A stretch of DNA of 64,000 bases from Parabacteroides sp. (GTDB lineage Bacteria > Bacteroidota > Bacteroidia > Bacteroidales > Tannerellaceae): positions 124,001 through 188,000 of the forward strand of contig JAFUOJ010000011.1 of NCBI GenBank assembly GCA_017481945.1. The letters are read 5' to 3'. The notes under the pieces are model-generated. The model was not told the DNA's origin, made no database searches, and saw only the letters and a list, made by a program, of their open reading frames with translations. The position numbers were made by a program, and so were the translations under genes. Shown one piece after another: positions 45,782 through 54,417 of this stretch. Each line of letters opens with the position of its first letter. Within the stretch, counting starts at the first letter, position 1.

Positions 45782-47557
45782 TTATAAACCTTTTACATTA
45801 AATGGCATTCGAGCAATAATACCGGATTCAGTTTCCGCTCTTTTTATAGTCGTATACAACTCATATTGTTCTTTGCCTAATACTGACTTCACCATAGAAA
45901 CCTTCATTTCCTCCATCTGTTTTTCTAAAAGTTTAGTGAAAAAATCTTTCGGTCCATCAGCTATAGTTACAGAATAATCACTCAAATCAGCTAAAGCAGC
46001 AGCCTCTTGAATTGCCACTTCCATACCACCTAACTGATCAACCAGACCTCTCTCCAAAGCTTGCTCACCTGTCCACACACGACCTTGACCGATTGAATCG
46101 ATTTCGCTCTTAGTCATACCACGACCATCAGCACAACGAGTCAAGAACAAATCATAAGTACGTTCAACACTTCTCTGGATCAAAGTTTTTTCGTCCTCAC
46201 GCATTGGGCGAGTCAAATCTCCCATATCTGCATAAGTATTTGTTTTTACCATATCAGTAGTAATACCCACCTTCTCTAAAGTTCCTGTGAAATTTTGAAT
46301 CACACCGAACACACCGATAGATCCGGTTAAAGTTGTCCGCTCTGCAATAATCTTATTTGCAGCACAAGAGATATAATAACCACCGGAAGCCGCATAGTTA
46401 CCCATAGATACAACGATCGGCTTTTTCGCCTTTAAATCAACGACTGCTTTCCAGATTTGTTCAGAGATATATGCACTACCTCCCGGAGAGTTTACACGAA
46501 ATACGACCGCTTTCACATCTTCATCATCTTGTAATTTACGTAGCTTTTTCACCATCTCTTCTGAAATAACCGATTCATTGGCATACATAGAAGATGATGG
46601 ATCTTCTTCACGAATCTCTCCTTCAGCATATAAGACGGCAATTTTATTAGAGAAGTCTTTCTCCTTCACCGGAATTGAAGCAACTTTATCAACATTGGCT
46701 GTTTTTAATTTACCCTTCATATCCTGACCAGCCATTGCTTTCACACAATTTTCAGCTTCATAACGATAACGAAGTCCATCGACTAATTTATAATCAACAG
46801 CGTTAGAGGCCTCTCCCATTGACAGTCCTTCATTTAAATAACGTTCCAAAGCTTCAGATGAGATTGAACGACTCTTCTCTATTTCCGTTGTCAAATTTCC
46901 CCAGATACTACCTAAGAAAGAAGTCAATTGTTCCCGATTTGCTTCACTAAACTTCTTCAAGAAGAAAGGTTCAACAGCACTTTTATAGGTTCCTACCTTA
47001 AATATATAAGTTTCTACACCTAACTTTTCTGTTAATCCGGTAAAGAAAACTCCCTGTGAAGCCAATCCAACCAAAGCGACACTACCCTGTGGATTTACAA
47101 ATATTGAGTCTGCAACACTACACAAATAGTAAGCCCCTTGTGTATAATAATCTCCATAAGAGACAATAAACTTTCCGCTATTCTTGAAATCTACTAACTC
47201 ACGACGAATGGCTTCTATATTCGCAAAGCCTGAAGACAATAAGCCTGCTTCTAAATAGATTCCTTTAATATAATCATTTGTCTTTGCTCTACGAATTGCT
47301 TTTACAACATCAGAAAGAGCCAACTGCTCATTCGTTTCTCCCATCAACTCTGCAAATGGATTTTGAACAGCTTGATCAACTAAAGTTCCTTTCAAAGAAA
47401 GTTTAAAGACTGTATTTTCAGTCGGTTTATACTCCGTCGTTCCTTCAGCACTGGCCACTATCCCTATTACAAAGAAGAAAGAGGCCACCATAACGATTCC
47501 CAATGCGATCAACACACCTAACGTGGACGCAAATACTGTTTTAAAGAATTGTTTCAT
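45782..47557 (-). CDS. sppA: Signal peptide peptidase SppA, 67-kDa type
   Basis: The 591-residue protein has one N-terminal membrane segment (FASTLGVLIALGIVMVASFFFVIGIVA) and two tandem S49 peptidase domains. The first (about 90-280) contains SYGDYYTQGAYYLCSVADSIFVNPQGSV; the second (about 310-520) has VNSPGGSAYISEQIW and the nucleophile block VVSMGNYAASGGYYISCAANKIIAE...TGSIGVFG. The double-domain length fits the E. coli-type protein, which degrades leftover signal peptides in the membrane. It has its own exact-spacing promoter. Confidence 0.95.
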   Translation of the reverse strand: MKQFFKTVFASTLGVLIALGIVMVASFFFVIGIVASAEGTTEYKPTENTVFKLSLKGTLVDQAVQNPFAELMGETNEQLALSDVVKAIRRAKTNDYIKGIYLEAGLLSSGFANIEAIRRELVDFKNSGKFIVSYGDYYTQGAYYLCSVADSIFVNPQGSVALVGLASQGVFFTGLTEKLGVETYIFKVGTYKSAVEPFFLKKFSEANREQLTSFLGSIWGNLTTEIEKSRSISSEALERYLNEGLSMGEASNAVDYKLVDGLRYRYEAENCVKAMAGQDMKGKLKTANVDKVASIPVKEKDFSNKIAVLYAEGEIREEDPSSSMYANESVISEEMVKKLRKLQDDEDVKAVVFRVNSPGGSAYISEQIWKAVVDLKAKKPIVVSMGNYAASGGYYISCAANKIIAERTTLTGSIGVFGVIQNFTGTLEKVGITTDMVKTNTYADMGDLTRPMREDEKTLIQRSVERTYDLFLTRCADGRGMTKSEIDSIGQGRVWTGEQALERGLVDQLGGMEVAIQEAAALADLSDYSVTIADGPKDFFTKLLEKQMEEMKVSMVKSVLGKEQYELYTTIKRAETESGIIARMPFNVKGL

Positions 47558-47591
47558 ATTACTTTATATTCTTAAATTCACTTTTCAGGCA

Positions 47592-47622
47592 CAAAAGAAT
47601 ACAATATTTCCTATTTCACAAA
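47592..47622 (-). promoter_or_regulatory. Promoter of sppA
   Basis: On the minus strand, TTTG (47619-47622) and TTCTTTTG (47592-47599) are exactly 19 bp apart. The leader before the ATG at 47557 is about 28 bases. Confidence 0.7.
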
Positions 47623-47626
47623 ATAT

Positions 47627-47675
47627 CTCCTGTCCCATTTTTTCTCGCTCAAGTCCTATTTTTTCTGGGACGGGA
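47627..47675. repeat. Stem-loop with two direct repeats upstream of the sppA promoter
   Basis: GTCCCATTTTTTCT (47632-47645) and GTCCTATTTTTTCT (47653-47666) are direct repeats 21 bp apart. CTCCTGTCCCA (47627-47637) also pairs with TGGGACGGGAG (47666-47675) with one mismatch. The element ends 5 bp from the sppA -33 box and may be a weak or decayed relative of the 22-23-bp arrays. Confidence 0.6.
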
Positions 47676-47701
47676 GCCATTAATTAAAAACACACGTCCC
47701 A

Positions 47702-48376
47702 TTAAACGCGCCCCAAGTATTCGTCTACAGTATAATTCAGAAAACGGTTGAATGGATACAGTAATTTAAAATCTTCAACGACTTTATCCAGCCAATCGGG
47801 AGTAAAAAAATATTCATCCGGCTTATAAGAAGCTACACAAAAGTCCTTATGACGAAGTATTTCTCCATATTCAAAATCAGAAGGATAACCAACTGGCATA
47901 CGTTTCAATACCTCCCCCTCCATCACTGGATAAGTCTTCTTAAATTGGGGATTCTCAAGAATTTCCACCAACTCCTCAATATTCTCATAAATATCCTTAC
48001 GAAGCATTTTTAACAAGACAGGAGGAGGACACCAAACTCCACCCGAAAGCATACAACCACCCGGCTCTAAATGAATATAATAACCCCCGCGTTCACTACC
48101 TCTTCCACCACAAGAGGCTATATAAGCAGCGAAGTGGCGTTTATACGGTGTTTTGTCTGGAGAAAAACGGATGTCTCGATAAATACGGAAAAGGCAATCT
48201 TTTGCGTCTAAGCCTGCAACTTCCGGATCAAACAAGCCGATTCGGTCAATCAACAGTTGAACATTTTCTATAAAGTTTTTACGTAAGACATCGTATCGAC
48301 TCTTATTAGCTTGAAACCACTCTCTATTATTATTTACCTGTAGTTCCTTTAAAAACTGAATTATCTCTGCATTCAT
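47702..48376 (-). CDS. DUF2461 (TIGR02453-type) protein
   Basis: The 224-residue protein carries the family blocks IIQFLKELQVNNNREWFQANKSRYD at the N-terminus, DCLFRIYRDIRFSPDKTPYKRHFAAYI near 60, and GYYIHLEPGGCMLSGGVWCPP near 100, with HKDFCVASYKPDEYFFTPDWLD toward the end. No signal peptide, so cytoplasmic. The family is widespread and its biochemical role is unknown to me. No clear co-transcribed partner. Confidence 0.93.
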   Translation of the reverse strand: MNAEIIQFLKELQVNNNREWFQANKSRYDVLRKNFIENVQLLIDRIGLFDPEVAGLDAKDCLFRIYRDIRFSPDKTPYKRHFAAYIASCGGRGSERGGYYIHLEPGGCMLSGGVWCPPPVLLKMLRKDIYENIEELVEILENPQFKKTYPVMEGEVLKRMPVGYPSDFEYGEILRHKDFCVASYKPDEYFFTPDWLDKVVEDFKLLYPFNRFLNYTVDEYLGRV

Positions 48377-48496
48377 AAAGTCCTCATTATTATAAAGAAT
48401 TTATGCAAACATAATCATCATTTTTCAAATAACAGTTCAATCCCAATACATTCTTTCACTTTAACAACAAAACGACCTTCCTTCCGGCTCTCACGC

Positions 48497-49267
48497 TCAT
48501 TGTTCCTTATTTTTCAGTCCTAAAGTATCCGCCTGTAAAACATTTCCTTGACGCTGTTTTTCTTGTTCTCTTTTCTTTTTCATCTGTGCCTGCATTTGCT
48601 CACGTAAAAGTCGCTTTTCAGCAGGCATTTCCGGTAATTGATTAACCAATTCACGCATTTTTTCAACAGGGATTGTCATCTTTTTCCCATCAGGAGCCAA
48701 CATGACTATCTCATCTGCACTACGGAAAAAGGCATCTTCACAAACAGCTTCCAAAAACGGACGATAGTTATATAAATTCTCTTGTGACTTTTCTGTCTTC
48801 AGATAAGCTTTTAAATAGGCATACTTACTAAAGATCGTCTTTTGTAATCTAACTTCGTCTTCAAATAGACTGGGATCTAAATCCCAATAGTGCCGATTAA
48901 TTTCATATAGAAAGATCAATTGTTTAGGGTCTGCCTTCCAAGCAGCATAATACAGTTTCTCAGCCTCATTCCAACGTCCGTCACGTTGTAAAACATCCCC
49001 TCGAAATGTAGTCAACATATTGACGAGAAATGGCTTCGGTTGCATATTCAATTCGGCTTGATCCAACAGTTCAAATGCTCGCTTCCGGTCATACGTTTTC
49101 CCTATTGCAGCCCCATATAACAATGCAGTCTCTATGTCTGTAGAGTCTATCTCATAAGCCTTAGCCAATAAATCAACAGCGTCAAAAGCATGACCGGACA
49201 TATAACGAGAGGCTCCCGCATATTTTAAGTTTAAGAAGGAAATTACTAAACAGTAACAAGAAAGCAA
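48497..49267 (-). CDS. TPR protein fragment, 5' end fused to or lost beside the M56 gene
   Basis: The reading frame (up to 256 residues from a TTG at 49267; ATG candidates begin at 49201) opens in the middle of a TPR-like repeat (YAGASRYMSGHAFDAVDLLAKAYEIDSTDIETALLYG) and continues with further helical repeats (AEKLYYAAWKADPKQLIFLYEINRHYWDLD). The end is a Lys/Gln-rich coiled coil (REQMQAQMKKKREQEKQRQ). No signal peptide is present, and the first residues look like read-through of the M56 gene's last membrane segment in another frame. Removing one A from the AAAA run near 49226-49229 would join it to the M56 frame. So it is either the C-terminal part of one damaged gene, or a TPR gene truncated by a deletion. 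Confidence 0.6.
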   Translation of the reverse strand: MLSCYCLVISFLNLKYAGASRYMSGHAFDAVDLLAKAYEIDSTDIETALLYGAAIGKTYDRKRAFELLDQAELNMQPKPFLVNMLTTFRGDVLQRDGRWNEAEKLYYAAWKADPKQLIFLYEINRHYWDLDPSLFEDEVRLQKTIFSKYAYLKAYLKTEKSQENLYNYRPFLEAVCEDAFFRSADEIVMLAPDGKKMTIPVEKMRELVNQLPEMPAEKRLLREQMQAQMKKKREQEKQRQGNVLQADTLGLKNKEQ

Positions 49268-50113
49268 CTATCGGTATGAAGACCAAATACTTCGTTCTTC
49301 CGATTCCCCGTGTACGTTTCTTATTCATCATCAGAATCCGATTCTTCAAATGCAACATATTGAAGTTATTGGATAAAGCAGCTATTGATTTATCGGTGTG
49401 GGCCAACCCTAACAAATGATATTGATAACTTCTACTATCATATCCTGACTTCAACACCTTATCATCTGCCAAATACTCTAAATTATGGCGGACTTCACGC
49501 TTCAGCAACCAAGCAAACGGATTCACCCAACAGGCTATACAAACTAACTCGCTTAACATGACATCAATGGAATACCATTGATTGACATGCGTGCACTCAT
49601 GCGTTAAAATCTCATCTATTTCCTTCTCGGAATGACTCTCTACATGTAAGAACACTAAGCGGAAAAAAGAAAAGGGTCCAGCCGGATCACTTAATAAATG
49701 TACACGTACATTTCGGACATAAGCAACTTCTGATTTATAGGCCAACCCAAGATACTACCCAACTGGACAAAGAATCTAAGAAGCAGTATGAACACACCGC
49801 CCCAATACAGATAAGAGATACCGGAAAGGAAAAGCTCCTGCCAGTTTACTCCGGTAGCACTACTTTCTGAAACGGGGGTTACTTCCGGCAGAATAGCCGA
49901 ATACATCTGAATCACCTCCGTCATTGGCTCCTGTTCCCGAATCCAATCTTGAATATCCAAAAACGGATATATCACTGATACTCCGAAGAACACCAGTAAG
50001 ATGGTACGACGCAACTTGAAAAAGGTATCCTTATAAAAGAACAACCGATAGAAAGCGTAGAGGAGTACAAGAGCCATATTTACCTTCAGAAAGTAGGCAA
50101 ATTCCGGTATCAT
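49182..50113 (-). pseudogene. M56 (BlaR1-like) membrane metallopeptidase, frameshifted
   Basis: The N-terminal part (50113 to ~49750: three to four membrane segments, LVLLYAFYRLFFYKDTFFKLRRTILLVFF...YWGGVFILLLRFFVQLGSIL) runs into a stop at 49691, while the continuation (LAYKSEVAYVRNVRVHLLSDPAGPFSFFRLVFLH) lies in another frame. Restoring one G to a GGG run near 49745 gives a continuous protein. The zinc motif HECTH and EIDEIL are intact, followed by NPFAWLLKREVRHNLEYLADDKVLKSGYDSRSYQYHLLGL, all typical of M56 sensors that cleave a BlaI-type repressor. The gene follows a BlaI-type regulator at 18 bp. A second shift near 49226 separates it from the TPR-like end. Confidence 0.82.
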
Positions 50114-50131
50114 AATATCTCTGTATTAAAA

Positions 50132-50494
50132 TTATTCCTGTCCCTTTTCAATCATGTCAATGATTTCTTTCAACTCGTCAGCCGAAATAGACTGTTCTTT
50201 AGCGAAGAAAGAAACCATTTCCTTGTATGAATTAGCAAAATAGTTATTTACCACACTACCCATGAAGAAACGTTTGTACTCTTCGATTGGGATAATCGGT
50301 GTGTACTCATACGTATTCCCATAACGTTTTGCTTTTACATACTTCTTACGTTCTAGGTTTTTCACAACAGAGGCCAACGTAGTATAAGGCGGTTTAGGAT
50401 TCTCATACTCAGCCAATACATCTTTAATGAAACACGGAGCAAGCTTCCAAATGCGGCGCATTGCTTCTTCTTCTTGTCTAGTCAATCTTTCCAT
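50132..50494 (-). CDS. BlaI/MecI-type transcriptional repressor
   Basis: From ATG 50494 (MERLTRQEEEAMRRIWKLAPCFIKDVLAEY) the protein has 120 residues, the normal size for BlaI/MecI/CopY winged-helix repressors. YTTLASVVKNLERKKYVKAKRYGNTYEYTPIIPIEEYKR is the recognition-helix and wing region. Family members bind operators of their own operon and are cut by the partner M56 sensor. Here that sensor gene, 18 bp downstream, is frameshifted, so the usual switch may not work. An alternative start at 50503 adds three residues. Confidence 0.9.
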   Translation of the reverse strand: MERLTRQEEEAMRRIWKLAPCFIKDVLAEYENPKPPYTTLASVVKNLERKKYVKAKRYGNTYEYTPIIPIEEYKRFFMGSVVNNYFANSYKEMVSFFAKEQSISADELKEIIDMIEKGQE

Positions 50495-50642
50495 TTTTAT
50501 CATTTTAATTTTATGATTACGGTGCGAATATGCGAAATAACCGTAAATATCCAAAGAATAGTCTGTTAAATTCTATCAAAAAAGTATACTGTTTTAAAAC
50601 ATATATTTCTTTCTTGCTCTGTCTCATTTTGTTTCATCCTTC

Positions 50643-50727
50643 GAAAGTTACCGCTTTCTAAGGGCGAAAGCGGTAACTTTCGGGTCATGAAAGCGGTAAG
50701 TTTCGTCACCCGAAAGCGGTAACTTTC
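50643..50727. repeat. Array of four 16-bp palindromes, exact 23-bp period
   Basis: GAAAGTTACCGCTTTC (50643-50658) is followed by GAAAGCGGTAACTTTC (50666-50681), GAAAGCGGTAAGTTTC (50689-50704) and GAAAGCGGTAACTTTC (50712-50727). The first unit is the reverse complement of the second and fourth. Spacers are 7 bp and differ. TTTTGTTTC just left and GAAACAAAA just right (from 50735) form an outer inverted pair. The array occupies the 356-bp divergent gap between the BlaI-type gene and kdgK, upstream of both; the rest of the gap shows only a -7-like TATTTTTG at 50814-50821 for kdgK. Confidence 0.88.
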
Positions 50728-50850
50728 ATGACTCGAAACAAAACTTTTCCTTTAATTTGTACCGAGAACCCCGATGTTTTGCAAAACAAAAGGCTTATTT
50801 AAAAATAAACCTTTATTTTTGTAGCCTAAAATATATTATAAACCATTGAT

Positions 50851-51894
50851 ATGGAGAAAAAAGTAATAACCTTTGGAGAAATCATGCTTAGACTGGCTAC
50901 ACCAGACTATCTCCGTTTTTGTCAAAGTGATAAATTGAATGCTACCTTTGGTGGTGGCGAAGCAAACGTAGCTGTATCACTGGCTAATTATGGTATTGCA
51001 ACAGAGTTTGTAACCCGTTTGCCGAAAAACGACATTGCACGTGCTTGTGTAATGGATTTACGTAAATATGGTGTAGGTACAAACCACATCGTTTATGGGG
51101 GCGACCGTTTAGGTATTTATTTCTTAGAAACAGGTGCTGTAGCACGTGCCAGCAAGGTGGTTTACGACCGTGCTCATTCCGCAATCTCTGAAATTCAGCC
51201 GGGAATGGTGAATTGGGAAGAGGTATTCAAAGACGCTTCTTGGTTCCACTGGACAGGTATCACACCTGCTATCTCACAAGGAGCTGCTGACGCTTGCTTG
51301 GAAGCCATTCAAGTAGCCAACCGCATGGGTATCCCTGTCTCTTGTGACTTAAACTACCGCAAGAACTTATGGAAATATGGAAAGACAGCTTCTGAAATCA
51401 TGCCGGAGCTGGTAGCCGGTTGCGACGTAATCTTAGGAAACGAGGAAGACGCAGAAAAGGTATTCGGTATCAAACCGGAGGGATTCGATGTTACTGCAAC
51501 CAATGGTGAAGTAAACGCAGCTGAGTTCGAATCAGTTTGTACACAGTTGATGGCTAAATTCCCACGTGCAAAGAAGGTAATCATTACGCTACGTGGCGCA
51601 ATCAATGCAAACCACAACACTTGGGGCGGTGTTCTATATGCAGACGGTAAGCTCTACCAGTCTCGTCGTTACGACATTACTCACATTGTAGACCGTGTAG
51701 GTGGCGGTGACTCTTTCATGGGTGGCTTAATCTATGGTTTATTGACTTATACAACAGACGACCAGAAAGCGCTTGACTTCGCAGTCGCTGCTTCTTGCTT
51801 GAAACACACGATCTACGGTGACTACAATCAAGTAACAGTAGAAGAGGTTGAAAAGCTAATGAGCGGAGACGCTTCCGGACGAGTTTCAAGATAA
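50851..51894 (+). CDS. kdgK: 2-keto-3-deoxygluconate kinase (PfkB family)
   Basis: The 347-residue PfkB-type kinase phosphorylates 2-keto-3-deoxygluconate to KDPG. ATFGGGEANVAVSLANYG and DLNYRKNLW are substrate-side blocks, and RVGGGDSFMGGLIYGLL near residue 290 contains the catalytic aspartate and anion hole. Adjacent eda and uxaC genes support a KDG kinase over other sugar kinases. Start at 50851 with a -7 box upstream. Codon use is biased to preferred codons, suggesting high expression. Confidence 0.88.
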   Translation: MEKKVITFGEIMLRLATPDYLRFCQSDKLNATFGGGEANVAVSLANYGIATEFVTRLPKNDIARACVMDLRKYGVGTNHIVYGGDRLGIYFLETGAVARASKVVYDRAHSAISEIQPGMVNWEEVFKDASWFHWTGITPAISQGAADACLEAIQVANRMGIPVSCDLNYRKNLWKYGKTASEIMPELVAGCDVILGNEEDAEKVFGIKPEGFDVTATNGEVNAAEFESVCTQLMAKFPRAKKVIITLRGAINANHNTWGGVLYADGKLYQSRRYDITHIVDRVGGGDSFMGGLIYGLLTYTTDDQKALDFAVAASCLKHTIYGDYNQVTVEEVEKLMSGDASGRVSR

Positions 51895-51924
51895 TCACAA
51901 TCATACAAATTCATTATTCTTAGC

Positions 51925-52593
51925 ATGGCAAGATTCAATAAATTACAGGTACTGGACGCTATCATTAGCACAGGCATGGTTCCTGTATACTATAATAAAG
52001 ATGTAGAAACAGCTAAACAAGTTGTAAAGGCTTGTTACGAAGGCGGTGTTCGTGCGTTCGAATTCACAAACCGCGGTGACTTTGCTCATGAGGTATTCGC
52101 TGAGTTGAATAAATTCGCAGCTAAAGAATGTCCGGAATTGGTATTAGGCGTAGGTTCTATTGTAGACGCAGGAACTGCCTCTTTATATCTGCAATTGGGA
52201 GCTAACTTCATCGTAGGCCCGTTGTTCAATCCGGAGATTGCAAAAGTTTGTAACCGCCGTTTAGTTCCTTACACACCGGGTTGCGGCTCTGTTTCTGAAA
52301 TCGGCTTCGCACAAGAAGTTGGTTGCGACCTTTGCAAGATCTTCCCGGCAGGCAACGTAGGAGGTCCTTCATTCGTAAAGAACATGAAAGCTCCAATGCC
52401 TTGGTCTATGATCATGGCTACCGGTGCTGTTGAACCGACTGAAGAAAACCTATCAGCTTGGTTCAAGGCTGGCGTTACTTGCGTAGGTATGGGTTCTAAA
52501 CTCTTCCCGAAAGAGATGATCGCAGAAGGCAACTGGGAGGGTATCTCTGCTCTTTGCCGCAACGCGTTGGATATTATCAAGAAGTATCGTTAA
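51925..52593 (+). CDS. eda: KDPG / 4-hydroxy-2-oxoglutarate aldolase
   Basis: The 222-residue class I aldolase splits KDPG into pyruvate and glyceraldehyde 3-phosphate. FEFTNRGDF supplies the catalytic Glu region, [13 protein letters not shown] the phosphate-side block, [15 protein letters not shown] the central strand, and [10 protein letters not shown] the Schiff-base lysine. Length is normal. It lies 30 bp after kdgK and 20 bp before uxaC on the same strand, forming the lower hexuronate pathway. Confidence 0.94.
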   Translation: MARFNKLQVLDAIISTGMVPVYYNKDVETAKQVVKACYEGGVRAFEFTNRGDFAHEVFAELNKFAAKECPELVLGVGSIVDAGTASLYLQLGANFIVGPLFNPEIAKVCNRRLVPYTPGCGSVSEIGFAQEVGCDLCKIFPAGNVGGPSFVKNMKAPMPWSMIMATGAVEPTEENLSAWFKAGVTCVGMGSKLFPKEMIAEGNWEGISALCRNALDIIKKYR

Positions 52594-52613
52594 CAGCATA
52601 AACCACTAATAGT

Positions 52614-54017
52614 ATGAAAACATTCATGGATTCTAATTTCCTGCTTTTGTCAGACACAGCTCAGCAGCTGTATCACGAACATGCAGCGAAAATGCCGATC
52701 ATTGACTATCACTGTCACCTAATTCCTCAGCAGATTGCAGACAACTATCAGTTTGCAGACCTGACTGAGATCTGGTTAGGCGGTGACCACTATAAATGGC
52801 GTGCCATGCGTGCGAATGGTGTCCCCGAAGAATACATCACAGGCGATAAACCTGCCTATGAGAAGTTTGAGAAGTGGGCTGACACGCTTCAACACGCTAT
52901 GCGCAACCCGTTGTATCACTGGACACACTTGGAACTAAGCCGTATCTTCGGTGTAGACAAGGTGTTGAATCCGGCTACTGCACGCGAGATCTACGACGAA
53001 TGTACTGCCAAGTTGCAGACACCGGAGTTCCGTGCGCAGGCCATCATGGAACGTATGAACGTAGAGGTTGTTTGTACGACTGACGACCCCATCGACGATT
53101 TGAAGTATCACGCTGCTATCCGTCAAGGCAGTCTGAAGACGAAAGTCCTTCCGACTTGGCGTCCGGACAAGGCTATGGCAATCGACAATACAGAGGCTTA
53201 CAACGAATATCTGACCAAGTTGGAAGCTGCTGCCGATATGTCTATCCTTAGCTACAAAGACTTAGTGGCTGCTTTGCAGAAACGTCATGACTACTTCGCT
53301 GCCGAAGGGTGCGTCTTGTCTGACCACGGCTTGACAGCCTTCATCTATGTGCCTTATACAGACGCTGAGATCGAAGCTATCTTCATGAAAGCCCGTATGA
53401 ACAAGGAACTGACCGCTGAAGAGGTCGACAAGTTCCGCTCTGCGATCCTACATGACTTAGCAGTTATGAACGCACATAAAGGATGGGTACAGCAGTTCCA
53501 CATCGGTGCGACTCGTAACAACAACGCCCGCATGTTTAAGAAGTTAGGTGCTGACACCGGCTATGACGCTATCGGCGACTTCGAGGTGGCTGCTCCTATG
53601 TCACGCTTCTTAAGCCGTTTGGACGAAGAGGGCGAGTTGGCTAAATCCATCTTCTACAACTTGAACCCGCGTGATAACGAGTTGATTGTGACTACAATCT
53701 ACAGTTTCAACGACGGTACGGTTCCGGGCAAAATGCAGTACGGTTCCGGCTGGTGGTTCTTGGATCAGATTCACGGTATGGAGCGACAGTTGAACGCTTT
53801 GTCAGACTTAGGTCTGCTGAGCCGTTTCGTCGGTATGCTGACGGACTCTCGTAGCTTCTTGTCTTATCCGCGCCATGAATATTTCCGCCGTATCCTTTGC
53901 AACCTCTTAGGTCGCGAGGTGGAAGACGGTTTGCTTCCGGCTTCCGAACTTCCATTCATCGGCAAGATGGTCGAGGACATTAGCTACAATAACGCTAAGC
54001 AATATTTCGGCTTTTAA
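52614..54017 (+). CDS. uxaC: Glucuronate isomerase (uronate isomerase)
   Basis: The 467-residue enzyme of the amidohydrolase superfamily isomerises D-glucuronate to fructuronate, or galacturonate to tagaturonate. IIDYHCHLIPQQIADNYQF near residue 25 carries the HxH metal ligands; VCTTDDPIDDLKYH, WVQQFHIGATRNNN and SRFVGMLTDSRSFLSYPRHEYFRRILCNLLG are typical later blocks. Together with eda and kdgK it forms a uronate catabolic unit; uxuA/uxaA-type and uxuB/uxaB-type genes are not within this window. A terminator follows. Confidence 0.95.
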   Translation: MKTFMDSNFLLLSDTAQQLYHEHAAKMPIIDYHCHLIPQQIADNYQFADLTEIWLGGDHYKWRAMRANGVPEEYITGDKPAYEKFEKWADTLQHAMRNPLYHWTHLELSRIFGVDKVLNPATAREIYDECTAKLQTPEFRAQAIMERMNVEVVCTTDDPIDDLKYHAAIRQGSLKTKVLPTWRPDKAMAIDNTEAYNEYLTKLEAAADMSILSYKDLVAALQKRHDYFAAEGCVLSDHGLTAFIYVPYTDAEIEAIFMKARMNKELTAEEVDKFRSAILHDLAVMNAHKGWVQQFHIGATRNNNARMFKKLGADTGYDAIGDFEVAAPMSRFLSRLDEEGELAKSIFYNLNPRDNELIVTTIYSFNDGTVPGKMQYGSGWWFLDQIHGMERQLNALSDLGLLSRFVGMLTDSRSFLSYPRHEYFRRILCNLLGREVEDGLLPASELPFIGKMVEDISYNNAKQYFGF

Positions 54018-54106
54018 TTTGTTTTATGGCATAATAATTAAACAATGTGTACGACGTGATGTCGTTTAGAATTTCATTTTATTTCAATTAAAAACGTAAT
54101 TTATAA

Positions 54107-54146
54107 GAAAGGTTCCCCTTGTGATAAGTCGAACCTTTCACTTTTT
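54107..54146 (+). terminator. Terminator after uxaC
   Basis: GAAAGGTTC (54107-54115) pairs with GAACCTTTC (54131-54139), followed by CTTTTTAT. Confidence 0.8.
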
Positions 54147-54182
54147 ATATCCCTCTCTTAATTTAAAATCAACAAATAATAC

Positions 54183-54190
54183 TATCTTTG
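54183..54190 (+). promoter_or_regulatory. Possible -7 box for the HU-like gene
   Basis: TATCTTTG matches TAnnTTTG. No TTTG lies at the right distance upstream. If real, the leader would be about 220 bases and would contain the whole 23-bp-period palindrome array. Confidence 0.4.
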
Positions 54191-54238
54191 TTCGGGTTGT
54201 AAGAGAATGATTCGAGGCGGTCTTTTTCTTCCTTAAAA

Positions 54239-54346
54239 CGACATACCGATGTCCCCCCTGACGACATACCGATGTCGGCGGGTGCTTCATACCGATGTCA
54301 CCGGGGTCGACATACCGATGTCGGCAGCAGCGACATACCGATGTCG
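54239..54346. repeat. Array of five 16-bp hairpin-forming units, exact 23-bp period
   Basis: CGACATACCGATGTCG or a close variant starts at 54239, 54262, 54285, 54308 and 54331, each step exactly 23 bp. The arms CGACAT/ATGTCG enclose a constant ACCG centre. Unit 1 ends in C instead of G and unit 3 has a changed left arm. The 7-bp spacers (for example GCGGGTG, CCGGGGT, GCAGCAG) are G+C-rich and unrelated. The array fills the middle of the 400-bp gap between uxaC and the HU-like gene; nothing else but the terminator and -7 box is visible there. Confidence 0.92.
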
Positions 54347-54417
54347 TTTTTAGGTACAAAAGCGTCAGAATCCGGCTCTCACATCCATTATTGTTAAACC
54401 TATTAAAATTTTTTCTC

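Noticed and set aside
49215-49235. Programmed +1 frameshift joining M56 and TPR frames
   Set aside because: The run CTTAAAA offers slippage, but the gene also has an unrelated shift upstream at a G run, so damage or sequence error is simpler.
54239-54346. CRISPR array interpretation of the periodic repeats
   Set aside because: Repeats are only 14-17 bp, spacers 6-8 bp, no cas genes are nearby, and spacers are too short for guides.
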